Source of the DNA: Acidimicrobiaceae bacterium
GTDB taxonomy: Bacteria > Actinomycetota > Acidimicrobiia > Acidimicrobiales > Acidimicrobiaceae
Direction: 5' to 3'
DNA length: 64,000 nt
NCBI GenBank assembly: GCA_013044385.1
Contig: JABEUN010000005.1
Coordinates: 1 to 64,000 of the forward strand
Part shown: positions 48,749 to 56,051 of the stretch, one piece after another
Layout: every line of letters starts with the position of its first letter
Position numbering within the stretch: the first letter of the stretch is position 1
Program-made: the position numbers and the translations under genes
The notes under the pieces: model-generated
What the model was told of the DNA's origin: nothing
The model's database searches: none
What the model saw: only the letters and a program-made list of their open reading frames with translations

Positions 48749-48821
48749 GGGGGTGTAGCTCAGCTGGTAGAGCGCTACGTTCGCAACGTAGAAGTCGGCG
48801 GTTCGAGTCCGCTCACCTCCA
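48749..48821 (+). tRNA. tRNA-Ala (CGC anticodon)
   Basis: The 73 bases fold into a full cloverleaf. The acceptor stem GGGGGTG/CACCTCC includes the G3-U70 pair that marks alanine tRNAs. The D arm is GCTCAGCTGGTAGAGC, the anticodon stem CTACG/CGTAG with loop TTCGCAA (anticodon CGC), and the T arm GGCGGTTCGAGTCCGCT-like. The discriminator is A. CCA is not encoded. Confidence 0.96.
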
Positions 48822-49040
48822 CTCCGGTGAAGAGCCGAGTCCGACAGCAAGGCGCTATGCCACGGTCTTACTCGCGAGGTTTGCCGTCACCGTTACTTAC
48901 GAATCGTCTTGGTACGTTGCGACTTGACGTCGACGTCGTCGTGCACCTTGGTAACCCAAATGGGCCGACCAAGTTTCTCGGATCGCTTGATCAGAACGTG
49001 GCCGCAAGTATCGAAGCCCAACCGATGGCACTTCCTCGGT

Positions 49041-49427
49041 TCAAGATTTCATTCTCTCTATCTCTTCGAGATAAAGTCGACCGGCAATTACCTCGACGTC
49101 CAGTCGCGAGCTGGCGACGTCGTAGACGAGCTGGAATGCTTCGTCGTCGGTGAGCTGCGGGGCCATCCCGTTGAGATCGCAGAATACGACCGTGCTCAGC
49201 CACGCGATTCGCTTGTTGCCATCCACGAGGGTGTGATTCTTGGACATCGACTGCAAGAGCGCAGCTGTCTTGAGGCTGATTGTTGCGAAGGCGTCCTCAC
49301 CGAAGGCACTGGACTTGGGCCTGTTGACCGCCGAGTCCAACAGTCCAACATCACGAATCGGACCGATTCCAAGAATCCGGACTATCATGATGATGTCCTC
49401 GAGTTCGAGGTATTCGATTTCGCTCAT
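49041..49427 (-). CDS. Doc/Fic-family toxin of a toxin-antitoxin pair
   Basis: The 128-residue protein fits the death-on-curing (Doc) group, Fic-fold enzymes that inactivate EF-Tu by phosphorylation. The Fic motif is visible as HTLVDGNKRIAW (His65 to Lys72-Arg73). The N-terminal EYLELEDII and IRDVGLLDSAVNRP are typical of Doc. It overlaps the antitoxin gene by 4 bases and is translated after it. Its 3' end adjoins 219 bases without recognisable genes next to tRNA-Ala. Confidence 0.88.
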   Translation of the reverse strand: MSEIEYLELEDIIMIVRILGIGPIRDVGLLDSAVNRPKSSAFGEDAFATISLKTAALLQSMSKNHTLVDGNKRIAWLSTVVFCDLNGMAPQLTDDEAFQLVYDVASSRLDVEVIAGRLYLEEIERMKS

Positions 49428-49630
49428 GCAGAGCCAAGTCGCTCCAGGACATCGTTCCAGCGGGTCGCCATGCGATGAGTCGAGTCACCGACCCGAGCCA
49501 CATGGCCAGAACGCTCGAGTCGATCGAGCACCGCGCGCCGGATGACTTCTTGGCGTGAGACGCCTTCAAATTCGGATAGGGAGGTGAGCGCCTCCTCGAG
49601 AGTGGCGTCGGTTCTAAGGGTGAATGCCAT
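49424..49630 (-). CDS. ribbon-helix-helix antitoxin partner of Doc
   Basis: The 68 residues begin MAFTLRTDATLEEALTSLS, then VSRQEVIRRAVLDRLE, a CopG/RHH-like DNA-binding segment; the C-terminal tail (MATRWNDVLERLGSA) would neutralise the toxin. The ATG at 49630 coincides with the expected transcription start, so the mRNA may be leaderless. A palindromic operator sits between its -35 and -10 boxes, pointing to autorepression, the usual scheme for such pairs. Confidence 0.85.
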   Translation of the reverse strand: MAFTLRTDATLEEALTSLSEFEGVSRQEVIRRAVLDRLERSGHVARVGDSTHRMATRWNDVLERLGSA

Positions 49631-49636
49631 TCGATT

Positions 49637-49664
49637 CTGATACCACTCTGGTATCGATTGTCAA
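49637..49664 (-). promoter_or_regulatory. promoter and operator of the toxin-antitoxin operon
   Basis: On the minus strand TTGACA (49659-49664) and TATCAG (49637-49642) are 16 bases apart. The perfect inverted repeat GATACCA-CTC-TGGTATC occupies 49639-49655, between and over these boxes. The predicted start of transcription is at or next to the ATG at 49630. Confidence 0.7.
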
Positions 49665-49866
49665 CTCTCGGCACTTGGTGTTCAGAGGTCTCCATTGTGC
49701 AGTTCACGACCAGACACCAATTAATCACGCCGATCACACCGACGTCGTCGAACCAAGGGCCACAGACAGAGAAACCTGCTCGACGACATACTTCAAGACC
49801 CGTGTCTCCGGATCTTATTGTGTCCCTCAAGGTCCACAGAGTTGAATCGAATGAATCGCACTGGGT

Positions 49867-50060
49867 TCAGACGGTAATTACGTGGATCAATTCTTCGAGA
49901 CCAATGAAGTAGTCTGGGTTGCGCGTGTAGAGCGTCAGACCGTTCGTGTGGGCGATTGCCGCGATCAATAGATCGGCCATGCGTGATCGGTTGGCTCGGC
50001 CGGTGCTGGCAACAGCCGCAACTACTTGCCCGAAACTACGCGCCGCCGCAGTGCGGCGAT
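49867..50060 (-). pseudogene. truncated VapC (PIN-domain) toxin remnant
   Basis: The last 55-60 codons encode a clear PIN-domain C-terminus: RSRMADLLIAAIAHTNGLTLYTRNPDYF with the two acidic residues expected in ADLLIAA and NPDYF, then a normal stop. The N-terminal half with the first catalytic aspartate is missing. Upstream, the open frame continues only as the antisense of arsR, which is not VapC-like. No VapB antitoxin is seen. It is a decayed module within the accessory stretch after tRNA-Ala. Confidence 0.7.
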
Positions 50061-50133
50061 TCCCGTTGCGATGATCGTGGAGTGTAACGAACCCAGTTGA
50101 CTTTAGAAGTCTATCTAGTATCGTCGATGATCG

Positions 50134-50496
50134 ATGAATGAAAATCTGATTGATCGCCCAACTGCCGAGATGTACGCGGAATGGTTCCGCGCTCTTGCGG
50201 ATCCCACTCGGGTTCAACTCTTGGCGCTGCTCGCTCAATGCCGCGAGCCGGTATCGGTTGGGGAGCTGACCGCCGCTCTGCCGGTTGGCCAATCGACGGT
50301 CAGCCACCACCTTTCGGTGCTCGCAGCCATGCGCTTCGTGCAGGTGGAGCGGCGAGGCACCAACTCTTTCTATTCAGTCAACCCCAGCTGCGTGGAATGC
50401 TTCCCGAGCGCCGCGGATGTGGTCATGGGCCGAATACCCCCGATCCCCCGCCGACTTGTTACGGCCCCGACTGCGAAAGGTCTCAACCATGAATGA
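50134..50496 (+). CDS. arsR: ArsR-family metalloregulator
   Basis: The 120-residue winged-helix repressor has the ArsR/SmtB DNA-binding core: [17 protein letters not shown], then [28 protein letters not shown]. There is no early ELCVCDL metal site; cysteines lie near the C-terminus (SCVECF), which may bind As(III). ATG 50134. It overlaps arsM by 8 bases, so the pair is co-expressed. G+C appears higher than in neighbouring genes, suggesting acquisition by transfer. Confidence 0.92.
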   Translation: MNENLIDRPTAEMYAEWFRALADPTRVQLLALLAQCREPVSVGELTAALPVGQSTVSHHLSVLAAMRFVQVERRGTNSFYSVNPSCVECFPSAADVVMGRIPPIPRRLVTAPTAKGLNHE

Positions 50497-51313
50497 AGCC
50501 GCCGACCGCGACGTCAACCCAATCCGCGACGCCGTCAGGCGTCGATATGCAGCCACTCTTACCATCTCCGGCGACACCGGCGTTTGTTGTGGAGAGGCCC
50601 TTCCCGGCATTACCGACGAGGAGGGTCGCGTCGTGTTCGGCTCCGAGCTGTACGACCCTGAAACGGCCGATGGTGCCACCGGCGGCGCTCTCAGCGCTTC
50701 CCTCGGCTGTGGGGTGCCGACCGCTGTGGCTGATCTGCGCCCCGGCGAGACCGTCTTGGATCTCGGCTCGGGAGCGGGCGCGGACGTGTTGATCTCTGCC
50801 CGCCGCGTGGGTCCGTCGGGCAAGGCCATCGGGCTGGACATGACCATCGAGATGCTCGAGCTCGCCCGAGCGAATGCCGCCGAGGCCGGAGCCGTCAACG
50901 TCGAGTTCCTCCAAGGTTACCTCGAGGATATCCCCCTGCCCGACGCCAGCGTCGACGTGGTCATCTCGAACTGTGTGATCAACCTAGCCGCCGATAAGCA
51001 CCTCGTGATTCGCGAAACGGCCCGCGTCCTTCGCCCCGGCGGCCGCTTCGCCGTCTCCGACGTCGTCGCCGATCCGAACATGGACCAAGCCACTCGAGCT
51101 AACATGGAGCGCTGGACCGGTTGCATCGCCGGCGCTCTTACTGCCGAGCAGTACAGAGAGCTTCTTACGGCTGCGGGCCTGATCGACGTGTCGATCACCG
51201 CGACCCATCGGGTACACAGCCACGCATTCAGCGCTATCATTCGCGCCATAAGACCCGACGCTATTCAGGGTGTCGCAACCGTTGAATTTCTAGGGGGTCC
51301 TAGCGGGATCTGA
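50489..51313 (+). CDS. arsM: arsenite methyltransferase ArsM
   Basis: It transfers methyl groups from SAM to arsenite, giving methylated arsenicals. Motif I is [15 protein letters not shown]. The cysteines needed for As(III) binding are in [15 protein letters not shown] and WTGCIAGAL. The signatures [10 protein letters not shown] and [13 protein letters not shown] are usual for the family. The true start is ATG at 50489 (MNEAADRDV, 274 residues); a longer frame from 50285 lies inside arsR. It is regulated with arsR, probably by arsenite. The region is G+C-rich compared with its surroundings. Confidence 0.94.
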   Translation: MNEAADRDVNPIRDAVRRRYAATLTISGDTGVCCGEALPGITDEEGRVVFGSELYDPETADGATGGALSASLGCGVPTAVADLRPGETVLDLGSGAGADVLISARRVGPSGKAIGLDMTIEMLELARANAAEAGAVNVEFLQGYLEDIPLPDASVDVVISNCVINLAADKHLVIRETARVLRPGGRFAVSDVVADPNMDQATRANMERWTGCIAGALTAEQYRELLTAAGLIDVSITATHRVHSHAFSAIIRAIRPDAIQGVATVEFLGGPSGI

Positions 51314-51817
51314 TGCGGTGCACAAGTACTTCAGCCTGCGGCGGAAGCGCGAACGCCGCCCCAGGAGGTAGTTCGTCAACCGCAATGGCCCTGACGCCTG
51401 GCTGGGGTTGGCTAACGGCCGGGGTACTCTCAGTATTTACGTCATGGCCAATCCACAATAACTTCGTCATCGAGTTAGTGGCATTGCGCATTCGTCAAGG
51501 TAGAGCGGTCCATAACACGGGTATTCGTGGCAGCCGATATCCAAACTGGGGCTGGCTCCTTCCCAGCACTCAAATGAGATAGGCCTAAGGAGCATACTGA
51601 GTCACCAAGGCAATCCAAATATGCCTTGGTCATCGTCGAACTGATTGACCGCTTCTAAAGTTGGAGCGCCGTGGCGCCAGAGGAGATGGCTAGAGAGTCC
51701 TCCATGTAGGGCCTCAAGCAATTTCGGAGATCTGGGTAACGGACACTACACGAAGGCGGACTGGGCACAGAGCTACGGGCCCTGGGTCAGGACGTAGAAA
51801 ATGCTAGGCTCGGCAAA
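51314..51817. other. 504-base stretch with no supported gene
   Basis: Short open frames on both strands lack family features. A hairpin with 9-base arms (ACCAAGGCA / TGCCTTGGT) at 51604-51630 might end transcription but has no T-run. The stretch may be decayed sequence at the border of the accessory region. Confidence 0.4.
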
Positions 51818-52357
51818 ATGAGCAGCTTCGATGAGCAGGGTCGCCCGCAACCTCCTTCCAACGGTGACGAGGTCGATACCATTTTGGGTTTTCTGGAGTT
51901 CCTGAGAGCAACTTTTGCCTGGAAGTGTTCGGGCCTAGATGCCGACGGATTGAGAGCAACCGTTCCCCCATCAGACATGACACTTGGTGGAATGTTGAAG
52001 CACTTGGCATATGTCGAGGACTGGTGGTTCTCCCAGTGGCTAGGCGGCAATGACCAAGCGGCCCAATTTGATAGCGTTGATTGGGACGTTGACCCACAAT
52101 GGGACTGGCGCTCCGCTAAAGACGACTCCCCCGAACAACTCCTAATGCTCTGGCAAGATTCGGTCTCACGTTCCCGCTCCCTCGTGGAAGAGGCGCTAAA
52201 GGAGGGCGGACTAGGCACGCTCGCAAAGCGGTCCGATCCAAGTGGACTCGCGTCGAGCCTACGATGGATCCTGCTACACATGATCGAGGAATACGCAAGG
52301 CATAATGGACATGCTGACCTGATTCGGGAGTCGGTCGACGGCCTCACCGGAGAGTAG
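51818..52357 (+). CDS. DinB/DUF664-family protein (putative thiol-dependent enzyme)
   Basis: The 179 residues form a DinB-like four-helix bundle. Metal-binding histidines are visible: KHLAYVEDWW (His62) and HMIEEYARHNGHADLIRE (His154, 162, 165). DUF664 members in actinobacteria are thought to be mycothiol-dependent transferases or detoxification enzymes. There is no clear ribosome site before the ATG. It stands alone, with more than 100 bases on both sides. Confidence 0.88.
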   Translation: MSSFDEQGRPQPPSNGDEVDTILGFLEFLRATFAWKCSGLDADGLRATVPPSDMTLGGMLKHLAYVEDWWFSQWLGGNDQAAQFDSVDWDVDPQWDWRSAKDDSPEQLLMLWQDSVSRSRSLVEEALKEGGLGTLAKRSDPSGLASSLRWILLHMIEEYARHNGHADLIRESVDGLTGE

Positions 52358-52499
52358 AAGTTCGCCATACGATCGGGTCACGCTCTTTCGCTTCGCGACT
52401 AGAACAATCCGCAGCGATCATCGCTCAGCGTAGTCTCATCAATACTTTCTGACCCTCCGCTAGAATCAACAGATAAAGTAATCCCTAGAAGGTTCAGGT

Positions 52500-53519
52500 A
52501 TGTCGCGACCAGTTTCGATCAAGAGGCGAGCCGCAACTCTACTTCTCGGACTGTCGATAGCGCCGTTTCTTCCAGCGGGGGTAGCATCCGCCTCGCCCGC
52601 ATCGGGACGACCGCCCACGTACCCATTCGCCCCGTTCGTCAACCACGGTTACCTTCGTCCACCGGTTGGACCTTACTCATTTCCGCAGATCTGGTATTCA
52701 CCCGCGCCGTTGAACCCAACCTTCCCCAGCAACGATCCCAACCAAGGGGTATACCGCCCGATCGGAAATTCGGGGCCAGGTGGATACGCCGAGTTCGTGA
52801 CCTACCTGACTCCATCGGCGGGTGTTTCGCCGGTTCCCGTCGTCTGGATAAACCAGTCGTATGCAAACCTCCAGATCTACGCAGGTACAACTCAACCTGG
52901 AGGTATCTGGCCGACTCAAGGTTCAGTTCCATCCTCCCTCTTCCCCAACCTCATCGGTGCATTCGAAGGTGGATTCCAGTTCAGCTCATCCCAGGGCGGC
53001 TTCTATCAGAACGGAAGACTCGGCATTGCTCTCGTTCCCGGGGCGGCTTCTATCGTCCAGTATCAAAATGGGAGTCTCCAGATCGGCAGCTGGGACAAGG
53101 AGGTATCCATGTCTCCCTCGGTGGTGGCGGTCCGACAAAATTTGAAGCTACTGGTTGACAATGGACAACTCACTCCGTTGGCCACGTACAACCCGCTGGT
53201 GACCTGGGGATACTCTCTCGGGGAGGTGCTTTATACCTGGCGGAGTGGAATCGGCATTGATGCCAACGGCAACTTGATCTGGGTTGGCGGCCCGGGTCTA
53301 TCGCCGCAGACGCTGGGGCAGACCCTGATTCAGGCGGGAGCCATCAGGGGAATGCAGTTGGACATCAACCCAGACTGGGTACACTTTGCGTCCTTCTCCT
53401 GGAGCAACACAGCAGGCATTTCCGGCCAGAATCTCCTAGGCAACATGATCGCGCCTCCGGGCCGTTTTCTCCAGCCCTTTTGGCGTGACTTTGTGGCCGT
53501 ATTCCTTAAAGGGTCCTAA
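52500..53519 (+). CDS. secreted phosphodiester glycosidase-family protein
   Basis: A signal peptide is clear (basic MSRPVSIKRRAA, hydrophobic core, cleavage near ASA-SPA at about residue 33). The mature protein has a proline-rich start. It then shows the NAGPA/phosphodiester glycosidase pattern: EGGFQF, SLQIGSW, VRQNLKLLVDNG, TWRSGIGIDANGNL and the late MQLDINPDW. Such enzymes remove GlcNAc from phosphodiester-linked sugars; in bacteria they may act on wall polymers. It probably works outside the cytoplasmic membrane. The ATG 52500 has a weak AGAAGG site. Confidence 0.85.
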   Translation: MSRPVSIKRRAATLLLGLSIAPFLPAGVASASPASGRPPTYPFAPFVNHGYLRPPVGPYSFPQIWYSPAPLNPTFPSNDPNQGVYRPIGNSGPGGYAEFVTYLTPSAGVSPVPVVWINQSYANLQIYAGTTQPGGIWPTQGSVPSSLFPNLIGAFEGGFQFSSSQGGFYQNGRLGIALVPGAASIVQYQNGSLQIGSWDKEVSMSPSVVAVRQNLKLLVDNGQLTPLATYNPLVTWGYSLGEVLYTWRSGIGIDANGNLIWVGGPGLSPQTLGQTLIQAGAIRGMQLDINPDWVHFASFSWSNTAGISGQNLLGNMIAPPGRFLQPFWRDFVAVFLKGS

Positions 53520-53699
53520 CCGAACTAGTACCCAACGAAGACCGGAATGCGAACCTACCTTTAGTCGGATCTCATCGTGAGTCGTCTTGGCAAGCAATGG
53601 CCAAGACCGCCTCTTCCAACGAAAGAGAATTACAAGGGCCATCCAACTTTGGAGTTTGCCCGTTTGTCGGTTCCGTCGAGGTCGAGTTTCGCAATATTT

Positions 53700-53732
53700 G
53701 TAGGGTGCCAGCGAGTAGAACTAGCACCCTAC
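53700..53732. terminator. bidirectional hairpin between convergent genes
   Basis: GTAGGGTGC pairs with GCACCCTAC (9 bases) around 15 bases, in which AG/CT can pair further. It lies between the end of the secreted glycosidase and the end of the YceI gene. It lacks a T-run on either strand. Confidence 0.5.
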
Positions 53733-53753
53733 TTCAACACATGAACCTGGCGT

Positions 53754-54296
53754 CTACGCCCTGTTGAAGACGGCGGTCACCAAAAGCTTGTTATGGATAC
53801 CAGCACCCATCTTCGTCCACCCGATACCCCACGCAGTACGATCCAACATGGTCACTACGGAAACCGTTAGCTGATTGGTTCCGCCGTCGAAAGCGACCTT
53901 CGCATCGAGTTCAAGTGGACGGGTACTGGTTCGGACTGTCAGAGTTCCTATGAGCTTGTAGTTGGAATCGTCGATACTCTTCACGTCTGTGACAACATAC
54001 CTAAAAGCTGGGTGCCGCTCCACTTCGAAGAAGTCCGCCGTTCGAAGATGAGCGTCACGCTTGGGTGTCTTGGTATCAACTGAACCGGCATCTACCAACA
54101 GCTCGCCCGCAACTGATCCATCACCGCATACCTTTGCCGAACCACCAGATGCCCGGAAGGTTCCTTTCACCTTTACAAGTCCCCACAGGGCCTTTGTGTT
54201 CAGCGCAATCGTGGTCGCGTCCTTTTCGAGGCTCCATTCGCCCACAAACTGGCTCAGATGGCCGGACTGAGCCGAGCTCTGGTCGATGTCTCCCAT
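53754..54296 (-). CDS. YceI-family lipid-binding protein
   Basis: The 180 residues form a YceI lipocalin-like barrel, known to bind isoprenoid chains. Marks: FVGEWSLEKD, LKTADFF-like LRTADFFEVERHPAF and the end MLDRTAWGIG. No signal peptide is present, so it is a cytosolic form, common in actinobacteria. The ATG 54296 has a strong GGAGGA site. The gene is divergent from a MarR regulator, with a perfect palindrome between them, so it is likely its target. Confidence 0.92.
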   Translation of the reverse strand: MGDIDQSSAQSGHLSQFVGEWSLEKDATTIALNTKALWGLVKVKGTFRASGGSAKVCGDGSVAGELLVDAGSVDTKTPKRDAHLRTADFFEVERHPAFRYVVTDVKSIDDSNYKLIGTLTVRTSTRPLELDAKVAFDGGTNQLTVSVVTMLDRTAWGIGWTKMGAGIHNKLLVTAVFNRA

Positions 54297-54340
54297 AATT
54301 GGGTCCTCCTACTGATGGATAGCGCTGGTCGAGATCCCTA

Positions 54341-54362
54341 ATTTAGTATGAGCATACTAAAT
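54341..54362. promoter_or_regulatory. perfect palindromic operator between yceI and marR
   Basis: The 10-base arm ATTTAGTATG is followed by AG and its exact reverse complement. The site is 45 bases from the yceI start and 68 from the marR start. Its size and A+T-rich character fit a MarR dimer site. Confidence 0.75.
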
Positions 54363-54429
54363 ATTTGACCAACCTAAGCATTTGTCGGGATGAAGGTTCT
54401 TCCTCGTATCTGAGAACTAGAATGGACGA

Positions 54430-55062
54430 GTGAAGGGCGCAAGGCGAGACATGCCACCGAAGGAGTCAGCCCAAGGTTCGGATCTCTCCGCGCACGCATC
54501 GTCCGGCTCCGATTGCAAGCATCAAAGCACACAGCAGGATGAATCATTCGCTACCTGCCTGAAGAGCCTCATCCAACTATTACCGTCGCTCGCACGGGGT
54601 CTTAGACGACGTAGAGGCTCCGAACTACCCTTCGATGGTGCCGATCTCGGTCCCAGGCACGGCGCAACACTCTCCCTTTTGAGGAACAATGGCCAGATGA
54701 CGGTTGGACAACTCGCCCAGAGTCTGGAACTCACTCTCGGAACAGTTAGCGGAATTGTTGCTGACATCGAGAAAGCGGGACTAGCCGAACGTAGCGCCGA
54801 CCCTAGCGATCGAAGACGGATCATCGTCACACTTCGCCAAGACCAGAAGGTTACCGTAGACACTTGGTTGAAGGATGCTACTGGCCCAATGGAGAGGACA
54901 CTTGAGAGGCTCACGCCAATTGAGCGAGAGTCCTTCCTAAAGGGCATCAAGTTCCTGGAGGCAGAGCTCAATTCGCCTGATTCCGATCGTCCAGCGTGGG
55001 CCAATACTGGCCGACGACGCTCCGCTAGGCGACCAAGCGATGTTATGCATGAGACCAAGTAG
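54430..55062 (+). CDS. MarR-family transcriptional regulator
   Basis: The 210-residue protein has a MarR winged helix: MTVGQLAQSLELTLGTVSGIVADIEKAGL, then the wing SADPSDRRRIIVTL (about 110-150). The N-terminal 45 residues are polar and probably disordered, and the C-terminus is basic (RRRSARRPS). The start is GTG 54430 or ATG at 54451. It is divergent from yceI. The palindrome at 54341-54362 is the obvious candidate for its own operator. Confidence 0.9.
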   Translation: MKGARRDMPPKESAQGSDLSAHASSGSDCKHQSTQQDESFATCLKSLIQLLPSLARGLRRRRGSELPFDGADLGPRHGATLSLLRNNGQMTVGQLAQSLELTLGTVSGIVADIEKAGLAERSADPSDRRRIIVTLRQDQKVTVDTWLKDATGPMERTLERLTPIERESFLKGIKFLEAELNSPDSDRPAWANTGRRRSARRPSDVMHETK

Positions 55063-55234
55063 CGACAACTGCCGAATCCCAAGGCCGATGTACTCCTCAG
55101 GATCCTGAGCGTGATGAAAGGTGCAGCCAGTTAACAGTCTCCATTCGCATCAGTCGTATTCAGCTAGAGACCACCGGAATTGGGAAACTCAATGCAAACT
55201 TGATGGATCGCACGATAGAAGAAGGCAGGTGTGG

Positions 55235-55260
55235 GGTGATCATGGCCGGCCATGATCACC
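55235..55260. repeat. perfect 26-base palindrome
   Basis: The half-site GGTGATCATGGCC is followed immediately by its exact reverse complement, without a spacer. Flanking AGGT/ACCT could extend it with a bulge. No gene starts nearby. It could be a protein-binding site or the remnant of an element end. Confidence 0.8.
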
Positions 55261-56008
55261 ACCTGGTCCGACGCTACGCAGCAGCCTGCCTAGTGCTTCC
55301 GCTAGGTCCAACCTGCAAGCCTTCCGATTATCGCACCATGGCCGAATCGCGTCTTCGGATCGACAATTGGAGCTCTCGATAACTTCCGAGATAAGCACCG
55401 AAGGAGTTTGGACCATGCCACGTCCGATAACACGGCTTTCCTGACACTGACGGCCGAGGAGGACGAGTCGTTTACCAGGACAGAGTATTTCCATTCACAC
55501 CGATCGCACCTTCCATAACAACCAGCTACCAAATTGGTGGATTAAGCTGGACACAGCACGAATGTCTAGTCGCCAGTGGACATTGGCCCCGGACACCATC
55601 ACATGGTGCTTTCGAGCGCAACGGGTCGGCATGAGCATCTTGATTCTCCCCATCGTTGTGACACTCGATAGAAACATCACAACGAGCATCTGCACCAGAA
55701 ATCGGAATCGTTCGTACGGCATGTGACATATGCCCATCTGACAAAGGAAGCGATTGGCGCAGTATCCGTCGCAGTCGTAAGCCCCGTCGACGCTCGAACC
55801 CAATGCTTGGTAAGGCAGGACGTCCGACACCAAAATCTCAAGCCGACCCAACTGAGCTAGGTTTTCGCTCTAAGTTGGTGCGGGTAGGGATGGTTTATGA
55901 TCCCACGCATAGTGACGCTTTCATAAAGTCGGCAGGCAAGAGCCACGCTCCGTTGCGCTCACCTTGACATCGGCTCATTCTCAGTGTAACTTTAGCGATT
56001 GCTAAGAA

Positions 56009-56022
56009 TTTTCTTCGGAAAA
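56009..56022 (+). promoter_or_regulatory. TTCG-tetraloop hairpin in the leader of the surface-protein gene
   Basis: TTTTC-TTCG-GAAAA forms a hairpin with a stable UUCG loop. A second small hairpin TTAGC-GATT-GCTAA is at 55992-56005. Both lie within 60 bases of the ATG at 56052; they may affect mRNA stability. Confidence 0.4.
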
Positions 56023-56051
56023 ACAATTATCTAAAGCAGGGAGATCGCTCT

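Larger units (their letters stand above)
55063..56051. other. 989-base gene-poor region
   Basis: No convincing gene on either strand; the open frames present look like chance, with odd composition and no motifs. It contains a perfect 26-base palindrome (55235-55260) and, just before the surface-protein gene, two small hairpins (55992-56005 and 56009-56022). It may hold decayed sequence. Confidence 0.45.

Noticed and set aside
48822-49040. Possible integrase or other gene fragment between tRNA-Ala and the Doc toxin
   Set aside because: Two minus-strand frames are open across it but neither shows a recognisable motif, so no fragment is called.
50285-50488. Upstream part of the arsM frame inside arsR
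   Set aside because: It is an out-of-frame reading of arsR; the ArsM family start is MNEAADRDV at 50489.
55495-55851. A 118-codon open frame on the minus strand in the gene-poor region
   Set aside because: The composition is unusual (many Cys, Met, Arg), there is no ribosome site and there are no motifs; it is most likely chance.
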